Origin: Anaerolineales bacterium
GTDB taxonomy: Bacteria > Chloroflexota > Anaerolineae > Anaerolineales > UBA4823
DNA length: 5,921 nucleotides
NCBI GenBank assembly: GCA_026415275.1
Contig: JAOAHK010000178.1
Coordinates: forward strand, 1 to 5,921
Direction of reading: 5' to 3'
The notes under the pieces are model-generated. The model made no database searches. It worked only from the letters and a program-made list of their open reading frames with translations, and was not told the origin of the DNA. Shown here one piece after another: positions 5,300 to 5,921 of this stretch. Position 1 is the stretch's first letter. The number at the start of each line of letters is the position of its first letter. The position numbers and the translations under genes were made by a program.

Positions 5300-5921
5300 A
5301 TGCAAACCCATTTTTACGGACGAGACTTAATTGGTGACTTGGATTTCAGCAAAGAAGAAGTTGAAACCGTTCTCGATGTTGCCTTTGACTTAAAGCGCAA
5401 GCGGGCTTTGGGCGAACCCCATCCCTACCTGCGTGATAAGGTCCTGGCAATGCTGTTCTTCTTCTCCAGCACACGCACGCGCGGATCCTTCGAGGCTGGC
5501 ATGGCACAATTGGGAGGTCATGCGGCGTTCATCGAGAGCAAGACAACCCAAATTGCGCACGGGGATACCCCGAAAGAGATTGGCGAAATCTTTGGTCGCT
5601 ATTTCGATGGCATTGCCATCCGCCATGTCGATTGGGGGGTCGGTAATCAATACTTGAACGATGTCGCCAAGTATTCTCGCGTGCCCGTGTTGAATATGCA
5701 ATGCGATATCTATCACCCCTTCCAAATCTTAGCCGACTTAATGACTATCATCGAAAAGAAAGGTCGCGATTTACGGCGTAAGAAAATGGTGGTCTCTTGG
5801 GCATATGCGGCTTCTTATCAAAAGCCGATGTCCGTCCCACAATCTTTGGTGATTCAAATGCCACGCTTCGGTTTGGATGTTGTTCTTGCCCATCCGCCAG
5901 AATTTCGACTGATGCCAGAAA
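5300..5921 (+). CDS. YgeW-like carbamoyltransferase (UTCase group), C-terminus beyond window
   Basis: The first 207 residues are present and the frame is open to the window end. The carbamoyl-phosphate motif SSTRTR (56-61) is followed by GSFEAGMAQLGG. KTTQIAHGDT (81-90) matches the GKSQIAHGET block of E. coli YgeW. IAIRH (105-109) and LNMQCDIYHPFQILADL (131-147) follow; YgeW has NLQCDIDHPTQSMADL there. SWAYAASYQKPMSVPQ (166-181) corresponds to TWAYSPSYGKPLSVPQ in YgeW, and RFGLDVVLAHP (189-199) to RFGMDVTLAHP. These matches, made from memory, place it with YgeW rather than with OTCase or ATCase. YgeW proteins are knotted transcarbamylases in anaerobic purine-catabolic clusters, reported to act on a ureido intermediate such as 2,3-diureidopropionate and to yield carbamoyl phosphate. 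The N-terminus is shorter than in E. coli YgeW, and HPTQ is HPFQ. It lies 222 nt after the operon and may have its own promoter. Confidence 0.85.
   Translation, partial: MQTHFYGRDLIGDLDFSKEEVETVLDVAFDLKRKRALGEPHPYLRDKVLAMLFFFSSTRTRGSFEAGMAQLGGHAAFIESKTTQIAHGDTPKEIGEIFGRYFDGIAIRHVDWGVGNQYLNDVAKYSRVPVLNMQCDIYHPFQILADLMTIIEKKGRDLRRKKMVVSWAYAASYQKPMSVPQSLVIQMPRFGLDVVLAHPPEFRLMPE

Noticed and set aside
5390..5725. Minus-strand ORF of 111 residues inside the YgeW-like gene
   Set aside because: It is antisense to the conserved carbamoyltransferase motifs; long only because of the codon pattern of the real gene.

Overview
The window looks like a metagenome-assembled contig end from a free-living anaerobic bacterium of moderate GC content. 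Gene style (a bacterial GlnRS with a polar N-terminal extension, a FolD of the Anaerolineae type, and a mixture of purine-salvage-like and YgeW-like genes) suggests Chloroflexota, probably Anaerolineae. That assignment is an impression from remembered protein sequences, not a computed result. The first 37 bases are not biological: they are an Illumina Nextera transposase adapter joined directly to the interior of glnS.

Layout: (1) 1-37 adapter. (2) 38-737, minus strand, the N-terminal 233 residues of glutaminyl-tRNA synthetase, cut off by the adapter. (3) 738-953, a divergent intergenic region with two near-consensus sigma70-type promoters back to back, one for glnS and one for folD. (4) 954-1832, folD, closed by a clear intrinsic terminator at 1854-1890. 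(5) 1892-1950, a promoter with perfect -10 and near-perfect -35 elements, bracketed by two copies of an 11-bp palindromic operator. (6) 1964-5077, a tight three-gene operon: an amidohydrolase of the 8-oxoguanine deaminase/AtzB group, a GntR-type regulator with a UTRA effector domain, and an aspartate-transcarbamylase-like protein with altered active-site loops. (7) 5078-5299, a spacer with a perfect 28-bp palindrome. (8) 5300-5921, the N-terminal 207 residues of a second, YgeW-like carbamoyltransferase, cut by the window end.

glnS and folD are housekeeping. The rest reads as a regulated catabolic locus. An 8-oxopurine deaminase would give urate or a related oxopurine. YgeW-type transcarbamylases belong to anaerobic purine/urate degradation clusters, where they are thought to run in the phosphorolytic direction and release carbamoyl phosphate from ureido intermediates. 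The GntR regulator probably controls its own operon through the paired operator. The most interesting point is the tandem presence of two diverged transcarbamylases. The first keeps the carbamoyl-phosphate site but appears to have lost the ATCase Ser80/Lys84 loop and the aspartate-binding Arg229, so it is probably not a biosynthetic PyrB. The purine-catabolic role is an inference from family membership and context; the substrates are not shown by the sequence.
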